6,529 bases of DNA, taken from assembly GCA_002342365.1 (NCBI GenBank), contig DDPV01000002.1, positions 8,657 through 15,185 of the forward strand, in the 5' to 3' direction. The number at the start of each line of letters is the position of its first letter. Positions within the stretch are counted from its first letter, which is position 1. The notes below the pieces were generated by a model that saw only the letters and a program-made list of their open reading frames with translations, was not told the DNA's origin and ran no database searches. Shown here piece after piece: positions 1 through 6,522 of the stretch. This DNA comes from Burkholderiales bacterium UBA2459. GTDB taxonomy: Bacteria > Pseudomonadota > Gammaproteobacteria > Burkholderiales > Burkholderiaceae_E. The position numbers were made by a program, and so were the translations under genes.

Positions 1-1215
1 GCTCGAGCGGCTTATGTCGCAGGCACTTTTGATACCAAGGGACGCGAGCTCTTTTACCTTCGCCAGTGCCTTGAGCGATTGGGGTTGCGGGTGGTTACCG
101 TGGACCTTTCCACCAACGGCCGTACATCCACCGCCAGCGTTCACCCGAGGGAGGTAGCCCGCCACCATCCCAAAGGCGAAGCGGGAGTTTTCACGGGTGA
201 CCGTGGGAGTGCGGTTGCTGCGATGGCTCTGGCTTTTGAACAATTCGTCCTGACCCGGCGCGACCTCGGCGGCCTGATCTCAGCTGGCGGCTCCGGGGGT
301 ACCACGCTCGCCACAGCCGCGATGCGGGCGCTTCCCGTCGGCGTTCCAAAGCTGATGGTGTCAACCATGGCAAGCGGCGATACCCGACCCTATGTTGGCC
401 CGAGTGACATCTGCATGATGTACTCGGTCACCGATGTGCAAGGGCTGAATCGCATTAGCGAACGGGTCCTTGCCAATGCAGCACATGCGCTCGCAGGGAT
501 GATCAATCATCCGGTGGGTCATGCGCAGGCAACCAAGCCCGCACTGGGATTGACCATGTTTGGCGTGACAACGCCCTGCGTACAAATGCTAACGACGCAG
601 CTTGAGCCTGAGTTCGACTGTCTGGTTTTTCATGCCACCGGCGTGGGAGGGCAGTCAATGGAGAAACTCGCAGACTCTGGCCTTCTCGAGGGCGTGATCG
701 ATGTTTCCACGACCGAGATTGCCGATGAGATCGCGGGCGGCACGCTCAGCGCCGGTCCAGGCCGGCTGGACGTTTTCGCGCGACACGCATTGCCCTGGGT
801 AGGATCTTGCGGCGCGCTTGATATGGCAAATTTTGGTGCCTGGGACAGCGTTCCCGAACGGTTTCGCGGCCGCCGGCTTTACCGGCATAACCCTAGCGTC
901 ACGCTGATGCGGACCAGCCCCGAGGAATGTCAGGCTATTGGCGAATTCTTGGTCGCGAAGATAAATGCGATGCGCGGTCCAGTTCGTTTCTTAATCCCCG
1001 AGGAAGGCCTGTCGGCCATCGATCGTCAGGGTCAGCCCTTTTACGACCCTCAGGCAAACCAGATCCTCTTCGACACCATCGAAAAAGGTTTTCGCGGCGG
1101 AGTATCTAGGCGCCTGCTGCGACTGCCCCATCACATCAACGACGAAGCGTTCGCAAAGGCTTTGCTTGCAGCCTGGCGCGACGTTTCCTCGGCTAACGAT
1201 GCCCGACGCGCCTGA
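1..1215 (+). CDS. Tm-1-like ATP-binding protein (UPF0261 family), 5' end outside window
   Basis: The frame is open from base 1, and 404 residues are visible. Visible residues 8-13 read GTFDTK, the usual N-terminal signature of UPF0261 proteins, which in the family lies only a few residues after the start Met. Probably fewer than ten codons are missing, and the TTG at 79 is not the start. Other family-like blocks (visible numbering) are a glycine loop SAGGSGGT at 94-101, MVSTMASG at 119-126, YSVTDVQGLNRIS at 141-153, FHATGVGG at 210-217, a stretch ending in DMANFG at 274-279, and GLSAIDRQGQPFYDP at 336-350. The family matches the N-terminal half of tomato Tm-1, an ATP-binding inhibitor of tobamovirus replication; the bacterial role is not established. 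The stop is 29 bases before the PEP-hydrolase-like gene, which matches the C-terminal half of Tm-1, so the two probably act together. Cytosolic by appearance, with no signal peptide in the visible part. Family call firm, function unknown. Confidence 0.93.
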   Translation, partial: ARAAYVAGTFDTKGRELFYLRQCLERLGLRVVTVDLSTNGRTSTASVHPREVARHHPKGEAGVFTGDRGSAVAAMALAFEQFVLTRRDLGGLISAGGSGGTTLATAAMRALPVGVPKLMVSTMASGDTRPYVGPSDICMMYSVTDVQGLNRISERVLANAAHALAGMINHPVGHAQATKPALGLTMFGVTTPCVQMLTTQLEPEFDCLVFHATGVGGQSMEKLADSGLLEGVIDVSTTEIADEIAGGTLSAGPGRLDVFARHALPWVGSCGALDMANFGAWDSVPERFRGRRLYRHNPSVTLMRTSPEECQAIGEFLVAKINAMRGPVRFLIPEEGLSAIDRQGQPFYDPQANQILFDTIEKGFRGGVSRRLLRLPHHINDEAFAKALLAAWRDVSSANDARRA

Positions 1216-1227
1216 ATCAAACATCCC

Positions 1228-1234
1228 GGGGGAG
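1228..1234 (+). promoter_or_regulatory. Ribosome binding site of the PEP-hydrolase-like gene
   Basis: GGGGGAG lies in the 29-base gap after the Tm-1-like stop and ends 10 bases before the ATG at 1245. It supports that start. The gap is too short to show a promoter and I see no -35/-10 pair in it. Confidence 0.7.
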
Positions 1235-1244
1235 AACATCAAGC

Positions 1245-2129
1245 ATGCCAAGGCTTGCACGAACTGAATTGCTCAAGCGCCTGCGTGCCAAGCTGGCTCG
1301 AGGCGAACCCATTATCGGCGGTGGGGCTGGTACGGGCTTATCGGCCAAATGTGAGGAAGCAGGTGGCATCGACCTGATTGTGATCTACAACTCGGGGCGC
1401 TATCGCATGGCGGGGCGAGGTTCGCTGGCCGGTTTACTGGCCTACGGTAACGCCAACGAAATCGTCTGTGATATGGCTAAGGAGGTCTTACCGGTCGTTC
1501 GCCATACGCCTGTGTTGGCCGGAGTGAACGCAACAGACCCCTTCATGATTCCGGATCAGTTTTTGCGACGACTGATTGAACTGGGGTTTTCCGGTGTTCA
1601 GAACTTCCCAACCGTTGGTCTGATCGACGGCAGGTTTCGGGCCAATCTTGAGGAAACCGGCATGGGTTACGGGCTCGAGGTCGATTTTATTGCCCTCGCA
1701 GCGGGGGCTGGCATGCTGACCACACCCTATGTATTCAGCGAGGACGAGGCTTGCGCAATGACCAAGGCGCAGGCCGATATACTGGTTTGCCACATGGGAC
1801 TAACGACTGGCGGTGCTATCGGTGCGGAAACCGCGCCTAAGCTTGAAGACTGCGTTGAGCCGATCAACCGCTGGACTGCTGCAGCACGAAAATTGCGGCC
1901 CGAGGTGCTCGTCTTGTGCCATGGCGGACCGATAGCAACGCCAGAGGATGCGCGTTTTATCCTGCAGCATTGTCCGGGTTGTGATGGTTTTTACGGCGCA
2001 AGCTCGATGGAGCGTTTGCCAAGCGAGGTGGCGCTCACGCAGACCACGCAGGCCTTTACCCGCATCCGGCGGGAGCCGTTGCCAGTCAAAGCTGGCGTAA
2101 AGAAGTCGAGCAAAGGGAGAAAGTCATGA
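1245..2129 (+). CDS. Phosphoenolpyruvate hydrolase-like TIM-barrel protein
   Basis: The 294-residue protein fits the PEP-hydrolase-like family (formerly called a TIM-barrel signal transduction family) over its whole length. Recognisable blocks are GGGAGTGLSAK at 25-35, YNSGRYRMAGRGSLAG at 48-63, LAGVNATDP at 91-99, GFSGVQNFPTVGLIDG at 114-129, HMGLTTGG at 183-190, CHGGPIATPEDA at 225-236 and GFYGASSMERLPSE at 248-261. The alternation of hydrophobic strands and helices suits a TIM barrel, with the late glycine motifs in the position of a phosphate or carboxylate site. The family name implies PEP hydrolysis, but I would not claim the substrate here. The last 15 residues are rich in Lys and Ser (KKSSKGRKS at the end), a short basic tail beyond the barrel. 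The preceding gene supplies the other half of a plant Tm-1-like protein. The stop overlaps the flotillin ATG by 4 bases (ATGA), so translation is probably coupled. Confidence 0.93.
   Translation: MPRLARTELLKRLRAKLARGEPIIGGGAGTGLSAKCEEAGGIDLIVIYNSGRYRMAGRGSLAGLLAYGNANEIVCDMAKEVLPVVRHTPVLAGVNATDPFMIPDQFLRRLIELGFSGVQNFPTVGLIDGRFRANLEETGMGYGLEVDFIALAAGAGMLTTPYVFSEDEACAMTKAQADILVCHMGLTTGGAIGAETAPKLEDCVEPINRWTAAARKLRPEVLVLCHGGPIATPEDARFILQHCPGCDGFYGASSMERLPSEVALTQTTQAFTRIRREPLPVKAGVKKSSKGRKS
2115..2119 (+). promoter_or_regulatory. Ribosome binding site of the flotillin gene, inside the preceding gene
   Basis: GGGAG lies within the last codons of the PEP-hydrolase-like gene, 6 bases before the flotillin ATG at 2126. 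The ATG shares the sequence ATGA (2126-2129) with the stop codon of the upstream gene. This fixes the flotillin start and suggests coupled translation. Confidence 0.75.
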
Positions 2130-3820
2130 GCGGCTCAGAGTTTGGCAGCTTCATTCTCGGCCTCATCGTTGTCGTCATGGTTGTTGCGATAGCGGTCTGG
2201 CTGTTGCATTGGTTGTACTTGCGCAGTTCCAAGGAACGCGCTTTTGTGCGAACCGGTCTCGGTGGGCAAAAGGTCGTCTTGGATGGTGGTGCCTTCGTGC
2301 TGCCCATCGTGCACGACGTGATCCCGGTAAACATGAACACCTTGAGGCTGGAGGTGAGCCGAGGGCGCGACAAAGCGCTGATCACGAAAGACCGCATGCG
2401 GGTGGACGTGATTGCCGAGTTCTATGTTCGGGTCGCGGCCAATGCCGACAGTGTTGCTGCGGCTGCCCAGACGCTTGGGCTGCGGACCACAGAACCCGCG
2501 CAATTAAGAGAATTGGTCGAAGGCAAGTTTATCGATGCCTTGCGCACTGCAGCCGCCGAGATGACGATGGAGGAGTTGCATGAAAAGCGGGGCAGTTATG
2601 TGCGGCGTGTTCGCGAGGCTGTTGCAGAGGACTTGACAAAGAACGGTCTGGAGCTGGAGGCGGCCTCGATTACCCAGCTCGATCAGACCTCGATGGAGTT
2701 CTTTAATCCCAGCAACGCATTCGACGCTGAAGGTCTCACGCGTTTGACGGAGCAAATCGAACAGCGCAAGAAGCAGCGCAATGATGTGGAACAAGATACC
2801 TTGATCGCGATCCGGAACAAGAACCTGGAGGCTGAAAAGTTATCGTTGACCATCGATTTGGAGTCCGAGAACGCGCGCTTGATGCAGCAACGCGAGGTGG
2901 AAATGGCGCGTGCGCGCCAACGCGCTGAGGTCACCACCGAGCGGGCCCAGCGCGACCAGGATGCTGAAGCGGCGCAGATCGCTGCCCGTCAAGCAATTGA
3001 GGCGGCACGTATACGCAGCGAGCAAAGCATTGAGCAGGAGCGTATCCACAAGGAGCGCGAGATCCAGGCCGCCGAGATCGATCGTCGCAAGGCGCTCGAG
3101 CTCGCCGAGCAACAGCGCGCGATTGCTGTTGCTCGCGAGAGCAAGGCTCAGAGCGAGGCTCAGGCTGAGGCTGAGGAAGCTCGCGCCCTTGCCGTTGCCG
3201 CAGAAGAGCGGGTGTTTACCGCGCGCGAGGTCGAAATGGCCCAGCGAAAAAAAGCAATCGACCTTATTGACGCCCAACAAGCTGTCGAGCGCGATGCGCT
3301 TCAGATCACAGCGGCAGCGGCAGCCGAGCGCGAAGCGAGCGATGACCGGGGTGCAGCAATCCGCGCCCAAGCCGAAGCTGATGCCGATGCTGAACGAATC
3401 CGCGCCATGGCTCAGCGCGTGCGCTCGGAGATGGAGGCTGAGTCGCTGCGCATGATGAACGAAGCGCATAACGTGCTTTCGCCTGAAGCTCGCATGTCTG
3501 CGCTGAGGCTGAAGTTGGTTGAGAAGGCTGAAGCCATCATCCGCGAATCGGTCAAACCCATGGAACGCATCGAAGGTATCAAGATTCTGCATGTCGAAGG
3601 CCTGGCTGGTGGCGGCGGAGGAACGGGGGGAGAAAGTGGCGGCGCGGGATTTGCCGACAGCGTGGTCAACTCCGCCTTACGCTTTCGTGCCCAGGCGCCC
3701 ATCGTGGATCAGTTGTTACGCGAAATTGGTCTAGAGGGCGGTGATATTGGTCGACTCGCAGCAGCAGCCTCCGGAGGAACTGCGGCTTTGCCTCCTGCCA
3801 AGGCACCGGCAGGAAGTTAA
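2126..3820 (+). CDS. YqiK-type flotillin (SPFH/Band 7 membrane scaffold protein)
   Basis: The 564-residue protein has the layout of bacterial flotillins of the E. coli YqiK type, which is about the same length. A single hydrophobic segment at about 9-30 anchors the N-terminus in the inner membrane and is followed by RSSKERAFVRTGLGGQKVV (33-51). The SPFH domain runs to about 200 and includes LITKDRMRVDVIAEFYVRV (85-103), MTMEELHEKR (146-155) and FFNPSNAFDAEGL (192-204). Residues about 205-475 are a long Ala/Glu/Gln/Arg-rich coiled coil. A glycine-rich linker (494-508) leads to a C-terminal segment with RAQAPIVDQLLREIG (521-535), which I recognise from YqiK. Flotillins form large oligomers in the cytoplasmic membrane and organise membrane microdomains. 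E. coli yqiK lies beside yqiJ, an NfeD-like OB-fold gene. No such gene sits next to this one. Its neighbours are the Tm-1/PEP-hydrolase pair and SRPBCC proteins. The start rests on the GGGAG site and the ATGA overlap. Confidence 0.95.
   Translation: MSGSEFGSFILGLIVVVMVVAIAVWLLHWLYLRSSKERAFVRTGLGGQKVVLDGGAFVLPIVHDVIPVNMNTLRLEVSRGRDKALITKDRMRVDVIAEFYVRVAANADSVAAAAQTLGLRTTEPAQLRELVEGKFIDALRTAAAEMTMEELHEKRGSYVRRVREAVAEDLTKNGLELEAASITQLDQTSMEFFNPSNAFDAEGLTRLTEQIEQRKKQRNDVEQDTLIAIRNKNLEAEKLSLTIDLESENARLMQQREVEMARARQRAEVTTERAQRDQDAEAAQIAARQAIEAARIRSEQSIEQERIHKEREIQAAEIDRRKALELAEQQRAIAVARESKAQSEAQAEAEEARALAVAAEERVFTAREVEMAQRKKAIDLIDAQQAVERDALQITAAAAAEREASDDRGAAIRAQAEADADAERIRAMAQRVRSEMEAESLRMMNEAHNVLSPEARMSALRLKLVEKAEAIIRESVKPMERIEGIKILHVEGLAGGGGGTGGESGGAGFADSVVNSALRFRAQAPIVDQLLREIGLEGGDIGRLAAAASGGTAALPPAKAPAGS
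3143..3178 (+). repeat. Short degenerate GGCTSAG repeat in the flotillin coiled coil
   Basis: The hexamer/heptamer GGCTCAG or GGCTGAG recurs four times within about 36 bases and encodes an Ala/Glu/Gln-rich run (AQSEAQAEAEEA) of the coiled coil. This is low-complexity coding sequence, not a mobile or regulatory repeat. It could be a site of in-frame length variation by slippage. Confidence 0.45.
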
Positions 3821-3824
3821 GGAG
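3819..3824 (+). promoter_or_regulatory. Ribosome binding site that fixes the TTG start of the SRPBCC gene
   Basis: AAGGAG overlaps the flotillin stop codon (TAA, 3818-3820) and ends 8 bases before TTG at 3833. The flotillin stop is in the same frame, and none of the four codons between it and the TTG is a usual start, so the start cannot lie further upstream. A later start would remove the first strand of the fold. Confidence 0.8.
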
Positions 3825-3832
3825 TAACTCGA

Positions 3833-4273
3833 TTGATTCGCATCTACGTTTCAACCGTGATTGACGCGAGTGCCGACTCGGTATGGGGTCGCATCCGTGA
3901 CTTCAATGGCCTGCCGTCTTGGCACCCCGGCATCGTTGATAGCCGGATTGAGAACCAGCAATCGTCTGACCGCGTGGGCTGTATTCGCCACTTCCACACC
4001 CGTGACGGCGGTATGATCCGTGAACGTTTGCTGGCCTTATCCGACTACGAGTTCGCTTGCACTTACGAAATTCTGGAAAGCCCAATGGGCGTCGAGCACT
4101 ATGTTGCCACGCTCAAGCTCACCCCGGTCACCGATGGCGACCGATGTTTTGCGGAGTGGAGTGCGGAGTTTGAATGCGCAGAGGGTCGTGAGCGCGAACT
4201 CAGCGACTTGATCGGCGGCGAAGTCTTCCAGGGCGGCTTCAACGCCCTGAAGCGCCACTTCGCCCGCCGCTGA
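3833..4273 (+). CDS. SRPBCC (START-like) family protein, polyketide cyclase/dehydrase-like
   Basis: This is a 146-residue single-domain protein with the SRPBCC helix-grip pattern. It has a first strand STVIDASADSVW (7-18), RDFNGLPSWHPGI (22-34), SRIE (37-40), VGCIRHF (48-54) and MIRERLLAL (61-69). Then follow YEILES (78-83), YVATLKLTPVTDG (90-102), a tryptophan strand FAEW (106-109) and a long C-terminal helix from about 120 that ends in LKRHFARR. Members of this fold bind hydrophobic ligands in a deep pocket. Polyketide cyclase/dehydrase, MxaD-like and plant ABA-receptor proteins share it. No ligand or catalytic activity can be read from the sequence. There is no signal peptide, so it is cytosolic. 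It starts with TTG 12 bases after the flotillin stop and ends 17 bases before the fusion gene. It aligns without gaps to the N-terminal domain of that fusion, with 63 of 145 positions identical by hand count, so the two arose by tandem duplication. Confidence 0.9.
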   Translation: MIRIYVSTVIDASADSVWGRIRDFNGLPSWHPGIVDSRIENQQSSDRVGCIRHFHTRDGGMIRERLLALSDYEFACTYEILESPMGVEHYVATLKLTPVTDGDRCFAEWSAEFECAEGRERELSDLIGGEVFQGGFNALKRHFARR

Positions 4274-4280
4274 GCGCGTC

Positions 4281-4284
4281 GAGG
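4281..4284 (+). promoter_or_regulatory. Ribosome binding site that fixes the GTG start of the fusion gene
   Basis: GAGG ends 6 bases before GTG at 4291. An in-frame TAG at 4285-4287 lies two codons before the GTG, so the reading frame cannot begin earlier. The next possible starts would delete the first strand of the SRPBCC domain, which the paralogous upstream gene keeps. Confidence 0.7.
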
Positions 4285-4290
4285 TAGCGG

Positions 4291-5757
4291 GTGCTACAAC
4301 GCGTCCTCCGCTCGACCATCATCGATGCACCGATTGAACGTGTGTGGGCGGTGCTGCGCGACTTCAATAGCCATGACCGATGGCATGACATCGTGGCGCA
4401 AAGCCGCATCGAGGCAGGACAGGGCTCGTCTCAGGTTGGGTGCGTCCGTAATTTCGCGCTCAAGGATGGGCATCAGATTCGAGAGCAATTGTTGACGCTC
4501 GACGACGCACAGCACAAGTTGTCCTATTGCATTCTTGAGGCAAGCGTACCGCTGCAACGCTACGTGAGCACGGTGACGCTAAAGCCGGTTACCGACGGGC
4601 GACGCACGTTTTGGCAATGGGAGTCTACTTTTGCCACCCCGCCAGGGCAGGAGCGCGAACTGCGAGACATGGTTGCAAAGGGAGTCTACGAAGCGGGGTT
4701 CGATAACCTGAGGCGCCATCTCCAGCAGGGGGCTGATCTTCGGACTCCGGGCAGTGCACCGATGCCCATGGGGCTGCCGCTAGCGTGCCGGCGGGTGACT
4801 CAGTCGGCTTACGGTGGACCCGAGGTACTGGTGGTAGGCGATAGTGAGGTACCCCATCCTGCACAAGGTCAATTGCGCATCCGCCAACGGGCCATCGGTG
4901 TGAACTTCTTCGATGTCTACTTGCGCCGCGGCTGGATTCCCGCGATGCTACCCCTGCCCGGCACGCTTGGCATGGAGGCGGCAGGATCCGTGCTTGACGT
5001 GGGTGAGGGCGTGACGGACTTTGTTGCAGGTGACCGTGTTGTGTATATGGCCCCGCAACCGGCCGCCTACGCAAGCCTTCGTAATGTATCGGCCGAGCAT
5101 GTGGTGCGGCTACCCGCGCATGTGGATGATGACACGGCCGCCGCTTTGCTGCTCAAAGGGGTGACGGCCGACTATTTGTTGCGCGACCTGGGGCGTGTAA
5201 AACCTGCTGCGCGATGGCTTGTCCATGCTGCTGCCGGCGGCTTGGGCCTACTGCTATGTTCCTGGGCTAAACGCTTGGGAGTTCGCGTGGTCGGCACAGT
5301 TTCAAGCGAAGACAAAGCACGGCTCGCGCGCGAATTCGGTTGCGAGTACGTTATCGTTACAAAAGATTATCGTTTTGCCGATGCTGTGAAGCAGCATTTC
5401 GGTGACGGCGCCGACGTGATCGTCGACGGACTTGGTGATGCTGCGCGGGAGGAAAACTTCAAGGCCCTTGCAAGCTGCGGTCATTGGATCAGCCTGGGCC
5501 AAGTCAGCGGGGCGCTTCAGCCAATCGATCCGGATCTGCTGGTCAGCAAGTCGGCGACCTTCTCGCGTCCTGTTGCGTTTGCATACGTTCCAACAAAAGC
5601 AAGTTTGGCAGAAAGGGCGCAGCGTGTTTGGGATGGGCTCGGCGACGGGAGCATCAAAAGGCCGCCAATGGAGCGATACAGTCTTGAGGCTGCAAGCCGG
5701 GCGCACGAGTGGCTGGAATCACGGCGCAGCACTGGCACGATTGTTCTACTTGCTTGA
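4291..5757 (+). CDS. SRPBCC domain fused to QorA-type quinone oxidoreductase (MDR family)
   Basis: The 488-residue protein has two domains. Residues 1-147 are an SRPBCC fold with RDFNSHDRWHDI (23-34), SRIE (38-41), VGCVRNF (49-55), IREQLLTL (63-70), YVSTVTLKPVTDG (91-103) and ERELRDM (121-127). A Pro/Gly-rich linker at about 148-165 leads into a complete zinc-independent medium-chain dehydrogenase/reductase. This part has AYGGPEVL (173-180), VNFFDVYLRRG (204-214), the start of the Rossmann region LLKGVTADYLLR (287-298), the nucleotide loop AAAGGLG (313-319), SLGQVSG (401-407) and AHEWLESRRSTG (471-482). E. coli QorA, an NADPH:quinone oxidoreductase, has matching blocks in the same order. The expected activity is NADPH-dependent reduction of quinones or enones; the substrate is unknown. 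The SRPBCC domain may present or bind that substrate. A separate reductase could start at ATG 4762 (Met158) or 4768 (Met160), but I see no good ribosome site there, so a fusion is more likely. It is the last gene of the plus-strand cluster. Confidence 0.92.
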   Translation: MLQRVLRSTIIDAPIERVWAVLRDFNSHDRWHDIVAQSRIEAGQGSSQVGCVRNFALKDGHQIREQLLTLDDAQHKLSYCILEASVPLQRYVSTVTLKPVTDGRRTFWQWESTFATPPGQERELRDMVAKGVYEAGFDNLRRHLQQGADLRTPGSAPMPMGLPLACRRVTQSAYGGPEVLVVGDSEVPHPAQGQLRIRQRAIGVNFFDVYLRRGWIPAMLPLPGTLGMEAAGSVLDVGEGVTDFVAGDRVVYMAPQPAAYASLRNVSAEHVVRLPAHVDDDTAAALLLKGVTADYLLRDLGRVKPAARWLVHAAAGGLGLLLCSWAKRLGVRVVGTVSSEDKARLAREFGCEYVIVTKDYRFADAVKQHFGDGADVIVDGLGDAAREENFKALASCGHWISLGQVSGALQPIDPDLLVSKSATFSRPVAFAYVPTKASLAERAQRVWDGLGDGSIKRPPMERYSLEAASRAHEWLESRRSTGTIVLLA

Positions 5758-5805
5758 ATATTCAGGAGTTCGCAGCAATAACCCTCGGTAAAAAACCTCC
5801 CCTTG

Positions 5806-6522
5806 TTATCGATGAAACAGCGCACCCACGCCCATTGCAGCGAGCATCAACACCACCGTAGGGCCACTTGGTGTGTCCAGCATCCATGAGCCCCAAAGGC
5901 CGAGGAGACAAACCATGGATGCCATCGCCATCGCAATCCATGGCTTGATACCCCGCTCAATCCAAAGCGCAGGCGCAATGAGACTGGCGAACACGAGAAA
6001 CAAGCCAAGCATCGGCACGGCAACACTGACCACGACCGCAAATGCTGCATAAAAAACGCCATCGCGACTGAACCAGGGCGTGCGAGCCAACAGCCATAGA
6101 CACAGCGCGCTCAGCAATAAGATGCCGGCGCTTGTGGCGTCCACCCAGAGCACATCAGCGGCCAACAACTGAAAGAGCTTCTCCCGCCCATGCGGGTGCC
6201 GGCTTGCGCCCAGCAGCGCCATGCAAGCGGCAGCCACATAGATCAGGCCAATGAGTGCCTCTCGCTGCGTACTCCAATGCCGAGCGACCCGAGCGATCGC
6301 AAGGCTTGCCCCAACAGCTCCAGCGCTGGCGGCTAATTGATCGAGGATGGCAGCGTCAAGATCAAACACAAAGTGAACCCAGATCACCGCAGCCGCTGCC
6401 GCCTGAGCAACCGCGAGGTCGATAAAGACGACACCGCGGTTGAGGACCTGGCTGCCCAGGGGCGTAAGCGCGACGACCCCTGCAATCAGGGCGAGCGCAG
6501 GCACCAACAACCAGCTACTCAT
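5806..6522 (-). CDS. ABC-3 family metal (zinc/manganese-type) transporter permease
   Basis: This is a very hydrophobic 238-residue protein with about seven predicted membrane segments. Its blocks fit the ABC-3 (ZnuB-like) permease family: PLGSQVLNRGVVFIDLAVAQ (21-40), EALIGLIYVAAA (88-99), LFQLLAADVLWV (117-128), VPMLGLFLVFASLIAPAL (169-186) and LDTPSGPTVVL (215-225). Permeases of this family form the inner-membrane channel of importers for zinc, manganese or iron, together with an ATPase and a periplasmic binding protein. Neither partner is in the window; they may lie to the right, upstream of this gene. It is somewhat short against the usual 260-290 residues, mainly at the N-terminus. Only 7 bases precede the ATG, with no stop in frame, so an earlier start is possible. 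The bases around the ATG read TCATGA on the minus strand, which would allow a 4-base overlap with an upstream gene. It converges on the fusion gene with 48 bases between the two stops. The metal cannot be named from the sequence. Confidence 0.88.
   Translation of the reverse strand: MSSWLLVPALALIAGVVALTPLGSQVLNRGVVFIDLAVAQAAAAAVIWVHFVFDLDAAILDQLAASAGAVGASLAIARVARHWSTQREALIGLIYVAAACMALLGASRHPHGREKLFQLLAADVLWVDATSAGILLLSALCLWLLARTPWFSRDGVFYAAFAVVVSVAVPMLGLFLVFASLIAPALWIERGIKPWIAMAMASMVCLLGLWGSWMLDTPSGPTVVLMLAAMGVGALFHR

Noticed and set aside
79..1215. TTG at 79 as the start of the Tm-1-like gene.
   Set aside because: The frame is open back to base 1 and those codons encode the conserved GTFDTK block, so the true start lies before the window.
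2910..3455. A 181-residue plus-strand open frame within the flotillin gene.
   Set aside because: Its Arg/Ser/Leu-rich product is typical of a shifted frame over coiled-coil codons, and the real frame is well supported.
2840..3592. A 250-residue open frame on the minus strand opposite the flotillin coiled coil.
   Set aside because: The Ala/Glu/Arg-rich coding sequence of the coiled coil leaves the opposite frame open. The predicted protein is Leu/Arg/His-rich with no recognisable domain and lies wholly inside a convincing gene.
4625..5074. A 149-residue minus-strand open frame opposite the fusion gene.
   Set aside because: It is rich in Arg and Pro with no family likeness, and it crosses the linker and reductase domain of a gene whose motifs are clear.
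4762..5757. A separate reductase gene starting at ATG 4762 or 4768.
   Set aside because: No Shine-Dalgarno-like sequence lies at a suitable distance, and the frame is continuous with the SRPBCC domain without a stop. A fusion is the simpler reading, though an extra internal start is not excluded.
5758..5805. Possible terminator between the convergent genes: ATAAC at 5778-5782 and GTTAT at 5805-5809, an A-run at 5790-5795, and a 10-base palindrome TGAATATTCA at 5755-5764.
   Set aside because: The 5-base arms are 22 bases apart with no extended pairing, the palindrome is AT-rich and has no room for a loop, and no GC-rich stem directly precedes a T-run on either strand. I cannot call a terminator here.
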